Positions 37,206 through 46,791 of a stretch of DNA of 64,000 nt are shown in pieces; the first letter of the stretch is position 1, and every line of letters begins with the position of its first letter. Source of the DNA: Hondaea fermentalgiana (lineage: Eukaryota; Sar; Bigyra; Thraustochytrida; Thraustochytriidae); NCBI GenBank assembly GCA_014084085.1, contig NPFB01000049.1:116834-180833 (forward strand), given 5' to 3'. The position numbers and the translations under genes were made by a program. Below the pieces are notes generated by a model. It was not told where the DNA came from. It searched no databases and saw only the letters and a program-made list of their open reading frames with translations.

Positions 37206-39656
37206 ATGAAGACCTTGGAGGCGGCAGCGCTCGTGGTTTTGGGCGCGGCGACGTTTGGGGTCAAGAGCGCAAGCGCGCAGACGCCCGTGGTGGCGATGGA
37301 GATCACCTGCGGCTGGGACCACGTCTGCGTTCTTACCGATGACAACCGCGTAAAGTGCTTTGGAAGCGGCGCGAACGGCCAGCTCGGGTATGACGATACG
37401 GCAGACAGAACTGCAGACGCCACGCTGCCGTATGTGGAATTGCCACAGTCTGTCAAGCACGTCTCGGCGGGAAACGGACACACGTGCGCGACTCTCGTCG
37501 ATGGTACGGGCGTCTGCTGGGGCCTCAACGATGTCAATCAGCTCGGCGATTCTGTTTCAGCAATGGCCGTGAACCCCATGGCGCAGCCAATTATCACCGC
37601 GGGAGCCCAGATCGAAAAAATCGAAGCTTTTGATGGTAACTCCTGCATTCTGGCCCAGGACGGGACAGTTAGCTGCTTCGGCAAACCTGAAGGTCTTGGG
37701 ACCTGCGCCACTACCAACAAACTTGCACCCGGAGATGCCATTACCTTTGCGTCTGCCATGACCTCCATCGCAGATATTGCTCGCTCTCGAAACGGACTAT
37801 GTGCAAAGGACGGAAACGAGCTCATTCAATGTTTCGGAGACAACACGTACGGCCAACTCGGCATTGGGTCAACAGACAATGTAGGTGACGGCACAGTGGT
37901 GCCTTGCGTAAATGTGGATAGTACGGCTCCGCTAAATTTCCCTGCCCAGGGAGCTGGCAATGACTTCACCCCAGAAGGCCTTTCGTCTTCGCTCGGAACG
38001 ACGAGCTGCGCCTTCGCCTATAATGGCGAGGGTACCTGTTGGGGCTGGAATGCTGATGGCCAGCTCGGCCAAGAATCTAACGAAGAGTTCGTTGGCGACG
38101 ACGTTGGAGAGATGAATACACTGGCTTATCTCGTTAGACCGTCTGGAACAATTCAAAAGCTAGTTGGCGGCAATACTCATTCGTGCATGCTTGACGACTC
38201 GAACGCAATCTACTGTTGGGGTGACCATACAAATCTCTTTGGTTACGGCGCAGACGTAGGACTAAGCGTGGGCGACATGACTTCGCTGGCCCCGGTGGAC
38301 TTTGGTAGTGGTGCTGGCTCTCCAATGGATGTCTGCGTCGGCCCGACGTACACTTGCGTACTTCTCGACGATGGCACGCCAAGGTGCTGGGGGAGCATTC
38401 CATCTATAGGCGCTGACCCGACAGTGGCAATGTCGCTTGGAAACATTCCTACATCGGCCCCGACCACGTCCACCTCCACACCTGCACCTGGACCGGGGCC
38501 CTCCCCGACCACACCCAGTCCGACATTTTCCTTTGGTCCCATCCCGCCTCTCGAGGGCGTTGACCTCGAGGACGAGCGCAAGATTGGCGGCGAACAGCTT
38601 ATTGTGGGGGGAATCATTGTGTCACTTGTCGTTGTCGTAATTGGATCGAGTATCACAACAAGTAGCATGGCTGCGTCGGGCGGGCTCGCCTCTGGTGCCG
38701 CCAAAGCGGGCTCGAGCTTGGACGCAATGGATGTCCTCGAAGAGGCTGCAAGGGAAAAGTCGGAAGAATCTGCTGAGGAAAAAGCAAAAAGTTCCGCGTT
38801 GTACGTTTTCATTTCCCAGACCTCTTTTGATCTCTCGCGCATTCTACTCCTGGGCGCCGCTGTCTTCGCTCTGTACAATGCCTGGACTCTCATGCAATCT
38901 CTGACTACTGAGCTTGGCGCACTACGAGCCGAGGATTCGACGATTGCCGACATTGCGCTCAATGGCTCGCAAACGGCCTCACAAATTGCATCCGCGCTTG
39001 GCATGCAGCCCAAGAACGGAGTCTCGTCGGGGCAGTTTCTCGACCTGTGCGATCTCGACGAGCGCGTTTGCGTTCAAGGGGATGAGCTGGGTCTTGTAGA
39101 CTACTTCTACGTTCAGATGCGGGGCGATCTCGCGCTACCCCTGACCTTGGTTCTGGCCGCTGTTGGCGTTGAACTCCTCGTCACGCTTGCAGAGACCATT
39201 CTCTGGGCCAGAAGCAAATGTGTCGCAGTGAACAAGTCTGGCCGCGTGCCTGGAGATCTGCCCATTCCAGTGCTCGTGTTCACGCTTTCAGCGACTTTGG
39301 GTCTTCTCGCTGCTGCCTGTGGACTCTACTTTACGGCCGGACCCGTGTCCTTCGACGCAGTAGCATGGTTGGACAATGGCACTGCAGTTGCTGCATACAC
39401 GGTACCATACGAGATTGACACGGACACGTATATCACGTCTTTTGCATGTCCGTCGTCAGCTCTCGAGCCTTGCACTCTTGATGGGACCTGGTATGAAGCC
39501 ACGAACGAACGCATTGCCGACTATGGTTTCGTAAGTGGCGTCATCATCGCAATCGCTCTAGCCGTCAAGGATGTCTTTAGCATCGCGCGTCGCGTGTGCT
39601 GCTCCCGCAAGTCCTCCGCAGCGAGTGCCCAGACAATGAGCGCGCCAACACTTTGA
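37206..39656 (+). CDS. RCC1-like propeller ectodomain with C-terminal TM helices
   Basis: 816 residues; the start is the ATG at 37206, which gives a clear signal peptide (AALVVLGAATFGVKSASA, cleavage near residue 24). Residues 28-410 carry RCC1-type blades: repeated CxW/CFG...GQLG motifs such as CFGSGANGQLG, CWGLNDVNQLG, CFGDNTYGQLGIG and CWGWNADGQLG, each paired with a HVC/HTCA-like strand. The many Cys suggest disulphides. A Pro/Thr/Ser stalk follows (TSTSTPAPGPGPSPTTPSP), and then about five hydrophobic helices (nt 38590-38665, 38800-38880, 39120-39200, 39255-39330, 39520-39590). This is a plausible surface receptor or adhesion protein with an extracellular seven-bladed propeller, comparable in idea to the CRINKLY4-type plant ectodomain. 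The combination with a multi-TM tail is unusual. Function unknown. Confidence 0.82.
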   Translation: MKTLEAAALVVLGAATFGVKSASAQTPVVAMEITCGWDHVCVLTDDNRVKCFGSGANGQLGYDDTADRTADATLPYVELPQSVKHVSAGNGHTCATLVDGTGVCWGLNDVNQLGDSVSAMAVNPMAQPIITAGAQIEKIEAFDGNSCILAQDGTVSCFGKPEGLGTCATTNKLAPGDAITFASAMTSIADIARSRNGLCAKDGNELIQCFGDNTYGQLGIGSTDNVGDGTVVPCVNVDSTAPLNFPAQGAGNDFTPEGLSSSLGTTSCAFAYNGEGTCWGWNADGQLGQESNEEFVGDDVGEMNTLAYLVRPSGTIQKLVGGNTHSCMLDDSNAIYCWGDHTNLFGYGADVGLSVGDMTSLAPVDFGSGAGSPMDVCVGPTYTCVLLDDGTPRCWGSIPSIGADPTVAMSLGNIPTSAPTTSTSTPAPGPGPSPTTPSPTFSFGPIPPLEGVDLEDERKIGGEQLIVGGIIVSLVVVVIGSSITTSSMAASGGLASGAAKAGSSLDAMDVLEEAAREKSEESAEEKAKSSALYVFISQTSFDLSRILLLGAAVFALYNAWTLMQSLTTELGALRAEDSTIADIALNGSQTASQIASALGMQPKNGVSSGQFLDLCDLDERVCVQGDELGLVDYFYVQMRGDLALPLTLVLAAVGVELLVTLAETILWARSKCVAVNKSGRVPGDLPIPVLVFTLSATLGLLAAACGLYFTAGPVSFDAVAWLDNGTAVAAYTVPYEIDTDTYITSFACPSSALEPCTLDGTWYEATNERIADYGFVSGVIIAIALAVKDVFSIARRVCCSRKSSAASAQTMSAPTL

Positions 39657-40324
39657 TCATTCGTCGTTTGCCAGGCCACTCGCTCTTGATTTTGATATTT
39701 TAGTCATTGTTCTTCTCGTGTTTTGTTGTTTCTCCTTTTGCGCAATTTTTCCCTTTGTTCGTTTGCCTTTTGTTTTCGTTCTCTCTTGCGAACAACATGC
39801 GATTCGTGAGCACCTTTTTCTTATCGAGTCCAAAAGATCAAATTATCCCCTCTTGAGTCATCACATCTTTTCTCCAGCTGCCCGATTGCGTACATTTCTC
39901 CTCCCCGCCGTTTCATGTCCAGTCTTCACAAAAACGACGTCAGAACGCGTGCTTTCCCTCAGGCTCTTCATTCTCCCCTTCGGACATCCACCGTCGCCGG
40001 CCTTGCCGTCGTGGTCGCCGTCGAGGTCGAGCAAGAGGAGAAGGGGGTGTATCTTGGGAAGCGCGCGCAGTTCGTCCCAGGCCAGCTACTCGGGAGGGAA
40101 CGCCCGCGAGGTGCCCCTGGTTCCCAGCGTACCCCCGCAAGCGCTTGGCTGCAAAGCCGCAACAGAGGGCGCGGCCTCCAATCGCACGCGGCGACGACGG
40201 CTCGCGAGGCGCGCGCGCGAGCAGACGGGAGGCGGGGCAGCGCGGCAGAGGCGCCGCGCGCGACGCTCGCGGAAAGGCGGCGCGCAGAGGGCGCCGCGGA
40301 GAAAAGAGTCGTTGCGCGAGGACG
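39657..40324. other. Intergenic, same-strand spacer
   Basis: 668 nt: a T-rich 3' UTR-like stretch to about 39850, then GC-rich DNA leading into the mL40-like gene. No separate gene seen. Confidence 0.5.
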
Positions 40325-40834
40325 ATGATGATGATGCTCGCGGCAGGCCACGCCGCGCGGCGCAGCGGCCGACGCGGCGGCGCGCTGGGCGCCCGGTGGA
40401 CGCAGGCGGCGCTCGCGGAAGAGGCGCAGAGCGCTGGCGTCGAGATGCAGAGCCCGCAGCAGCAGCGCGGCTTTGCCAAGAAGAAGAAGAAGTCCTCGAG
40501 CGCGAAGAAGGTCAACTCGGACCTGCCCCAGGCCGCCAGGCCCGAGGACGAGATGCTCGTGCGCATGCTCACCGCGCAGCCGCGAAATGAAAAGCCCGAG
40601 TTTTCAGAGGAAGAGCTGCTGCGCAGGGAAGTCATTGCGAAGCGCTACGCGAAGATGACCCAGCTTCGCGATAAATATGACGACGCCGAAGTGGGCCGCC
40701 GCGCCGCGCTCCAAGACTTTGCGCTCATGGCGCTTCCCTCGCAGGAGGAGCGCGACATTGCGCTCAAGGACCCTGCTTTTAATCCGCCCATGCACCGGCA
40801 AATATGGACCTGGACTCCACCAAGGGAAATCTAG
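40325..40834 (+). CDS. Probable mitochondrial ribosomal protein mL40 (MRP-L28 family)
   Basis: 169 residues from the first of four consecutive ATGs. The N-terminal ~60 residues are basic and Ala/Arg-rich, lacking acids at first, as in a mitochondrial presequence, and include RGFAKKKKKSSS. The C-terminal half has the pattern EEELLRREVIAKRYAKMTQLRDKYDD...LQDFALMALPSQ followed by DPAFNPPMHRQIWTWTPP. A charged helix followed by an 'ALP' turn and a terminal WTPP is what I recall of mL40/MRP-L28 proteins of the mitoribosomal large subunit. This rests on pattern memory, so the family call is moderate while the gene itself is likely real. Confidence 0.6.
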   Translation: MMMMLAAGHAARRSGRRGGALGARWTQAALAEEAQSAGVEMQSPQQQRGFAKKKKKSSSAKKVNSDLPQAARPEDEMLVRMLTAQPRNEKPEFSEEELLRREVIAKRYAKMTQLRDKYDDAEVGRRAALQDFALMALPSQEERDIALKDPAFNPPMHRQIWTWTPPREI

Positions 40835-41330
40835 GTGGACAAAAAGGGGAGAAATTGAGGGGAAAAGGAGAAAACGGTACGAAAAAAGAAAAGAAAAAAG
40901 AAGAAGATCAAGTTCTTGCCTTGGAATGAGCCTCGGGACGACACAATCTTTTGGCCTTCACGTTTCGCATTAGAATCACACACACATTTCATACAAATAA
41001 CCAAACAAAAAAGAAATTTGACGGCCTTGAAAGTTTTATTGTTCGCTTGCGTGCCTTTCCAGCTTTCTTCACGTTTGTAATTTCATTCAGATGCCACCTC
41101 ATTATACCTGAGAACTGTCAATAAAGAGCTTTCCTCTTTTTCTTTCTCCGTCTCTCTCTCTCTCTCTCTCTTGCTTGCTTGCAATTTATTGCCCTGACAT
41201 CCGTTCCCCAAAAGTGAACGAAAAATTGAGAGGCTCATTAGAGAGAGGCTCGTGGAAAAAGATACGAGGGGGTATTGCAACAGATACTCGCTCGCGAATA
41301 ATGCGACCAGACTTATTACGATCACGCTTG
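40835..41330. other. Convergent 3' region with CT repeat
   Basis: 496 nt between convergent stops. A-rich to about 40920, then AT-rich, with a CT dinucleotide run at about 41150-41172. Consistent with 3' UTRs; no gene seen. Confidence 0.5.
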
Positions 41331-43952
41331 TTAGAACTCAGCCCCTCTCGGACGATGTGGCGAGACGATAGAGTTCGATATTTCGCCGTCCGATGCGTCT
41401 GACTGCACAAGACGACGATGTCGAGGGGATGATACTGCAGCAGCCCCAGCCCGGCCCTCTGGCGCCTCTGCTGCAAATTTTATTTTCCCTTCAGGTTTGA
41501 CTGTGGCGCCAGATGAGTCGTGCTCGACTCGTGCGCTCGTAGACGAGGTTCCCGAAGGGTCAGAGCCTGGCATGTACACACGAACCCCCGGCTCTGGGGG
41601 TCGTGGACTTGGAGTCACACGACTCGCAAGAGCTGCATCAAATTTGGAATAAATCTCCTTCCCCGCGAAAAGATCGTTGTGACGTCCAATAATTTCCGTT
41701 CGCAAATGCAACATGTTCCCTTGATCGTAGGCTTGCGTACGCGCGGCCGACGCCGCCGTTTCCGAGGCAGGAAGTCGAAAGGTCCCTCCGGTGTATGCGC
41801 TGCTGAGCTTGCGAAACTTTGCCAGGTACTTCATTCCCCGGGCAAGTTCAAGTACTTCGGCGCGATCTACCAGATCTGCGTCTTTCGCACGCATCCTACG
41901 CAGCGCAGATGGGACCTGGAAACGGACCTTGGCGCCACCACCTCGCGCGGACTCGAGGCTGTCGTCATCCTCATTCGAGAGAGCTGCATTGGCCTTGTCG
42001 ACTCCCTGGGCCTGGTCTTCTTCGAAAGTAGGCTTTTCCGCACTCGGAACGCTAGAGTCGCCATCAAGGACCTCCTGAAGAGTGGCAAGAGCCCGGCGCA
42101 GCGTCAAGTCGCGGCCTTCTTGATCATCGTTGGCTCCACGATCAGCCTTCCGACCAGCATATTTTGATGGAGACGTCGTCGCCGCATCGATACCCATCGC
42201 AGCTCGTACTCGAGAAAAGAGAACTCTCGAAAAGTTATGTGCCAATTCGGTGAGCTCGCGTTCCTTTGCTTGCTTTGCCTCACGAACCCGATCAATTTGT
42301 TGCTTTTGAACGAGCGTCTTTTGCTCGAGCTGACGGTGCTTTTTCACAACGAGCTCGTGGTGACCCAACATTTTATTGTACTTGGCTTTGAGTGAGGACG
42401 TCTCGAGTGACAGACGTTTGACAAGATTGGGAAGAGTTTCGTCTCCGTCTCCCTTGACCTTGATTTTGAGCCGAACGATCCGATGGCGAAGATCCTGTTT
42501 GTCCTGATTGAGTTTCTCCTTTGCGCGATGCGCTTCTTCGAGAAGATTTTGAATGGCTTGCAGGTCTTCCATGTGCTTTTCCTCGCGCTGTGCTTGCTGC
42601 TCGAGGCGCTTGCGATTCAGGTCGAGTGCTTCGCGTACGCGTTCGTCCGCCTTGGCGAGACGGCCCTCCAGCTTTGCATGAACGACTGCACTGGCGTCGA
42701 TTTGCTTGCGCAGCGCGGCGATTGTATCTCGTTGCTCTGCCTCGGTTCGCTGGCGCATGGCGGCCAAGTCGTCAGCGTGTGATCGTCGGAGCTGCTCGAT
42801 CTCCTGCTCATGCTTGATCAGAATCGATTGTAGATCTGTGCCCTCAATCAGATTTAAGATCTTGGCGTCTTTGGCGGACATCATCGTGTCAAAGTGCTGA
42901 TCTTTGGCCTTGACCATGTACTTGATCTCCTCCTCGTACTTTGCTGCTTGTATCCGCACTTTGTCCTCAAGCTTTGCGGCCTCTGTAGTGAACAAATACT
43001 CGGCAGTTTGTCGATACTCTTCAAATTGGGTCTGTAGCGCTCTTACGACCTCTCCCTGTTCTTGTAAGAGCTGCTCTTTGTCCTCGAGCTGAATAATTTT
43101 CAGATTTTCGAGCTGCTCGCTCAGCCTATCATAGTCTTCAATTTTGGATTTCCGATCAAGATTCCACTCTGCGCGGACTAGCTCAGCGTGTTCTTCATAT
43201 TCGGTTTTGAGTTCCTCGAGAAGTCTCTGATGTGCCAGCAACGAGGCGTGCATTTCGCCTTGCATACGGTTGCTATTCTCCGCGAGAAGAAGAACCTGAC
43301 GAGTGTTACGATTTCGTTCGCGCCGGGCCGCGTTCATGTCGGACTTTTGCTTTCCTATCATTTGCGCCTCCGACTGCAGACTCCCGAGAATGTCATCCTT
43401 GTTTGCAATTGATTCTCGGAGCTCGGCCTCCACGACGCGCAAGTCCCTCAGCTCCTCGGTCAGGCTCTGGTTCTCCTCTTCAAACTGGTAAGCGACGGTT
43501 TTGACACTATTGAGTGCGTCTTGCAGACTTTCGAGGCGCATATTTAGTCTTTCAATTTCGGCAAGGTTTTGCGCCTCGCGGTCGCGAATATCTTCAATGT
43601 TGGCTTCCAGCGTGCCATTTTCATAGAGCGTTTTATCAAGGAGCGCATGTGTCTTTTGCAGCTCTTGTTCTTTGGCCTCAAGTTGTTTTCGTACGGACTC
43701 GAGCGCCGCCTCCGGGCTCGCATGTCCCAAAGCTGCACCTCCGTCACCTTGCTGTCCTGCGCGAAGTTTGCGGTACTTGATCTTGAGCTCTCGCAGCTCT
43801 TCCTCCGTATGTTTGAGCAGTACGCTTTGGTTGTCATGCTTGAGTTGCAGCTCACGCGCCTGTCCGCGGAGCGCGTTCACTTCTTGGTACAAGCGCTGCT
43901 GGAGCTGCTGCTGCTGCTCCTGCTCGTGCTGGGTCGCCCCTGGTCCCGCCAT
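41331..43952 (-). CDS. Unrecognised 873-residue coiled-coil protein
   Basis: The start is the first ATG (43952); the open frame further upstream needs a TTG. The first ~650 residues are coiled coil with a Gln-rich start. A stretch in the middle is less repetitive and probably conserved: YMVKAKDQHFDTMMSAKDAK followed by ILNLIEGTDLQS. A second lies near LRHRIVRLKIKVKGDGDETLPN. The C-terminal ~220 residues are mixed, with KVRFQVPSALRRMRAKDADLVDRAEVLELARGM-like basic helices and a Ser/Pro-rich end (HRPRGAEF). There is no motor or catalytic domain. A centriolar or axonemal role would fit the other genes of the window, but I have no family match. It is divergent from the LPCAT-like gene. Confidence 0.75.
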   Translation of the reverse strand: MAGPGATQHEQEQQQQLQQRLYQEVNALRGQARELQLKHDNQSVLLKHTEEELRELKIKYRKLRAGQQGDGGAALGHASPEAALESVRKQLEAKEQELQKTHALLDKTLYENGTLEANIEDIRDREAQNLAEIERLNMRLESLQDALNSVKTVAYQFEEENQSLTEELRDLRVVEAELRESIANKDDILGSLQSEAQMIGKQKSDMNAARRERNRNTRQVLLLAENSNRMQGEMHASLLAHQRLLEELKTEYEEHAELVRAEWNLDRKSKIEDYDRLSEQLENLKIIQLEDKEQLLQEQGEVVRALQTQFEEYRQTAEYLFTTEAAKLEDKVRIQAAKYEEEIKYMVKAKDQHFDTMMSAKDAKILNLIEGTDLQSILIKHEQEIEQLRRSHADDLAAMRQRTEAEQRDTIAALRKQIDASAVVHAKLEGRLAKADERVREALDLNRKRLEQQAQREEKHMEDLQAIQNLLEEAHRAKEKLNQDKQDLRHRIVRLKIKVKGDGDETLPNLVKRLSLETSSLKAKYNKMLGHHELVVKKHRQLEQKTLVQKQQIDRVREAKQAKERELTELAHNFSRVLFSRVRAAMGIDAATTSPSKYAGRKADRGANDDQEGRDLTLRRALATLQEVLDGDSSVPSAEKPTFEEDQAQGVDKANAALSNEDDDSLESARGGGAKVRFQVPSALRRMRAKDADLVDRAEVLELARGMKYLAKFRKLSSAYTGGTFRLPASETAASAARTQAYDQGNMLHLRTEIIGRHNDLFAGKEIYSKFDAALASRVTPSPRPPEPGVRVYMPGSDPSGTSSTSARVEHDSSGATVKPEGKIKFAAEAPEGRAGAAAVSSPRHRRLVQSDASDGEISNSIVSPHRPRGAEF

Positions 43953-44771
43953 CCTGCGACGGCGAGCCCGCACGCCGCGCGGCTGCGTCTCTTTGGTTCG
44001 CGCCGGCTTTGATGTTGTTTGGGCTGGCAACCTCGAATCCTCTCAGGGACCTTATGAATGACCGTAAGCCTGCGTAGTGGGTCTATGTAGGCCTATGGTC
44101 GAGAAGGAAAGTTTTTAGAGTGCAAAGTTTTAACGCAGCGTAACGGAAACACAGCGGGCAGACAGTAGGGCAGACAATCATCCTCTGCGTGGTGGTGCTT
44201 TGGGGGGGAGGGGAGAGCCGCGTCTGTCATCTCGGAAAAAGCCAAAGTGCATCTGCCTTGACAGTGAGAAAGCGCGATGAAGGATTAGGGCTCCGACGTT
44301 TGACTACGCTTGCATTTGTAAACCCCTTGTTTTTCTTTATTGATGTGAAGGAGAGGAACATGTGGTCCCATGAATGACACGACACGTGCGGAGGCTTTCG
44401 AGCCCAAAGTGGTTCCAGTGTCGCCCCGATCCAAGTCGCCGGCTGCCGTTTATGAACGAGCTAAACTCGGCCGCGAAAGGCTCGCCAGACGTCTCACTGC
44501 GTTCTCGATTTGGGACATACCTCCCGAGCATGCGTGTATGAATAATACCGTACTGGTGGTCGATCCAGACAGACACGAACCGTCGATCACGAAAGCGAAA
44601 GCAAAAGCGAAAGCGACTTCGGATCGCGAGACCTTTGCGTAGCGGTGGAGGAGAGGGGGGCTGCGGCAAGAAAGAGAGGAGTCGAAAGCAGGGCCTGGGG
44701 CGCCGCGCGCGCGCCAAGGGCAACGCAAGGCGCGGTGGCGTTGCGTTCTGCGGTGAGCCTCAGGAGGCGCC
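43953..44771. promoter_or_regulatory. Divergent promoter region, coiled-coil gene and LPCAT-like gene
   Basis: 819 nt. It holds a possible N-terminal extension of the coiled-coil frame, a G-run near 44200, and GAAAGC-type repeats near 44593-44620. No convincing gene. Confidence 0.45.
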
Positions 44772-46448
44772 ATGCTGTCGCGCGAAAAGCATGGCGAGAA
44801 GGATCGCGCGGAGGGTGATCAGAACGCGCGAACGCCTGAGCACGATGATGAAGAGTACAATCCGTTCGAGTACAATACGCCCGTCACCTCATACGAGCTG
44901 GCCAAGATGGTGTTCATGTACGTGAGTGGGATCGCCATCATCAGGATCATCCTCTTCGCCCTCATTCTTTTTGTCGTACTCATTCTCACATCGGTTGCCA
45001 ATCTCGGTCTGAGCAAGGACGAGTGCTACGAACGTCCCTTTTCACGATGGCGGCGCGCTCTACTGCTCCCTGTTGCTGGGCTGTGTCGCGTCTTCCTCTT
45101 CACCCTTGGCTTTTATAGCGTCCGCGTACGTGGCAAGCCGTCCCCGGACGCGGCGTTTTTCACGCCGAATCACGTGTCTCTCTTTGATGCCGTTGTCATG
45201 TACTGGTTGACAATGCCGAGTGCTGTGGCCAAAGCCGAACTTTTGGACAAGCCGATTTTGGGGCGGATTCTACGCGGCCTGCAAGTGATTCCAGTCATTC
45301 GTGAGACCAAGGAGGGACGAGAAACCACGAAACGCATCATGGGTCGATTCGCTGCCTCGCAACACGACCCAAACCCCAGAAACCGGTTTCCGCAGGTGCT
45401 CATCTTCCCCCAAGGAACATGTACAAAAGAGGACTGCGTAAGCATCTTTCAACGTGGGGCCTTCTTGCCTGGGCTTCCCGTACAGCCTGTGGCCATCAAA
45501 TATCGATACAAGCACTTCAACCCCGCGTACGTCTGCACGCGTGCAAAGGACTACTTTCACAGACGGCACTTTACGCAGTTTGTGCAGCATTTAGAAGTTG
45601 TGTTTCTTCCCGTGCATTACCCGACCGAGGCAGAGAAAGAGGATCCAACGCTCTTTGCGAATGCTGTGCGCGATGAGATTGCCAAGGAGCTTGGTGCACG
45701 CACGACCAACCACTACTTTGAGGACTGCAAGCTCTTTCAAGCTGCCCTGGATCGCAGACAGGCCAAGCACGTGCTGGCGCCTCTCGAGAAGCGTCGCCCC
45801 ATCGACAATGTCTTTTTGAATGGGCTCCAAGTCAAGGAGATCAAGGACATTTTTGGAGACTCTGGATCTCATCTCAGCGAGATCAAGGCCGCGCTCAAGG
45901 TCTTTGAAGCGTTCGACACGAATGAGGACTCAAACATTGATTACGAAGAGTTCTGCAAGGCGACCGGATGTCCGTCCGAGTCGAGTCTTTCCAAGATTCT
46001 CTTTGACTTTTGTGATCGTGACGACTCAGGAACCATTAACTTCCGAGATCTCGTACTTTCCATGGCGCTCACGTCCGCCAAGGCGACCAGCGAGGAAAAG
46101 GCGCGGCTCGTCTTTCGTTTACTCGACAGCGATGAGGACGGCCTCGTCTCGGGAGACGATGTGCGTAACTTGCTTGAGCTTTCCCAAGGCGGCGAATACA
46201 AGGATGCCGAGGCGGTGGAACCCGAGATCAAGCAGATTTTCGCCACTGCTAACGAGAAAGGTGCCAAGCAAGACAGCGATGGAGAGCCTCTGCTGGATTG
46301 GGAGCTTTTCCGGGAACTCATTCAGGACAAGCCAGCCCTCGTCAACTGTGCCATTTCCAAGGTCAAGACAAAGCAAAAGTTTCCCGACTTTGACGCTCCT
46401 CCGGAGGAACCGAGCCCCCAAACCAAGTCCAAGAAGAAAACAAAGTAG
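44772..46448 (+). CDS. LPCAT-type lysophospholipid acyltransferase with EF-hands
   Basis: 558 residues. A hydrophobic hairpin (about 44-80 and 96-114) anchors the protein, and the PlsC/AGPAT domain follows. Motif I is NHVSLFD (His134, Asp139: the HX4D catalytic pair), motif III is FPQGTCTK (residues 212-219), and motif IV is GLPVQPVAIKY. The C-terminal half has EF-hand loops beginning DTNEDSNIDYEE (about 378), DRDDSGTINF (about 411) and DSDEDGLVSGDD (about 449), as in animal LPCAT1/2. It ends KKTK, a KKXX ER-retrieval signal. The expected reaction is transfer of an acyl group from acyl-CoA to a lysophospholipid in the ER, feeding Lands-cycle remodelling, relevant in organisms that load membranes with polyunsaturated acyl chains. 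Oddity: the usual EGT of motif III is QGT. Confidence 0.92.
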   Translation: MLSREKHGEKDRAEGDQNARTPEHDDEEYNPFEYNTPVTSYELAKMVFMYVSGIAIIRIILFALILFVVLILTSVANLGLSKDECYERPFSRWRRALLLPVAGLCRVFLFTLGFYSVRVRGKPSPDAAFFTPNHVSLFDAVVMYWLTMPSAVAKAELLDKPILGRILRGLQVIPVIRETKEGRETTKRIMGRFAASQHDPNPRNRFPQVLIFPQGTCTKEDCVSIFQRGAFLPGLPVQPVAIKYRYKHFNPAYVCTRAKDYFHRRHFTQFVQHLEVVFLPVHYPTEAEKEDPTLFANAVRDEIAKELGARTTNHYFEDCKLFQAALDRRQAKHVLAPLEKRRPIDNVFLNGLQVKEIKDIFGDSGSHLSEIKAALKVFEAFDTNEDSNIDYEEFCKATGCPSESSLSKILFDFCDRDDSGTINFRDLVLSMALTSAKATSEEKARLVFRLLDSDEDGLVSGDDVRNLLELSQGGEYKDAEAVEPEIKQIFATANEKGAKQDSDGEPLLDWELFRELIQDKPALVNCAISKVKTKQKFPDFDAPPEEPSPQTKSKKKTK

Positions 46449-46791
46449 TAGTAAGCCAAACAGTAGGCGCAAAAATGGTCAAGCGCGCAAGAAAACCGCA
46501 GCCTTTCTTTACCCATTTTTGAGTCTGTTCTTCTCCCCTCCCGTCCCCCCCTTTTAATTTTGGCGCGGCTTTTTGCATGCACGCCTGATTGACTTGGTAG
46601 TGAATAGGAGTCTTCGCGTTGAGGCCATCGTCGGCCAGTGCAGCCCCATGACAAATGTCAAATGTCAAACGATGTCAAATGTCAAAATGTCAACGTGAAA
46701 GCCTCTCCCCCTTGCTCTCTTGGCAACAAGCTTGGCGAAGCAAAAGCAAAGTCCGAACCGTGGCTGTGTCTCAGAAGCGAGCGTCGCCGGC
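46449..46791. promoter_or_regulatory. Intergenic with TGTCAAA cluster
   Basis: 343 nt between two plus-strand genes. A cluster of TGTCA-type heptamers lies at about 46648-46696, ending 96 nt before the next ATG. It is otherwise 3' UTR-like (CCTTTTAATTTT). Confidence 0.5.
46648..46696. repeat. Six closely spaced TGACAAA/TGTCAAA/TGTCAAC heptamers
   Basis: One TGACAAA, four TGTCAAA and a final TGTCAAC in under 50 nt, directly upstream of the gene at 46792. The TGTCA core resembles TALE-homeodomain half-sites, but this is only a sequence resemblance. Confidence 0.75.
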
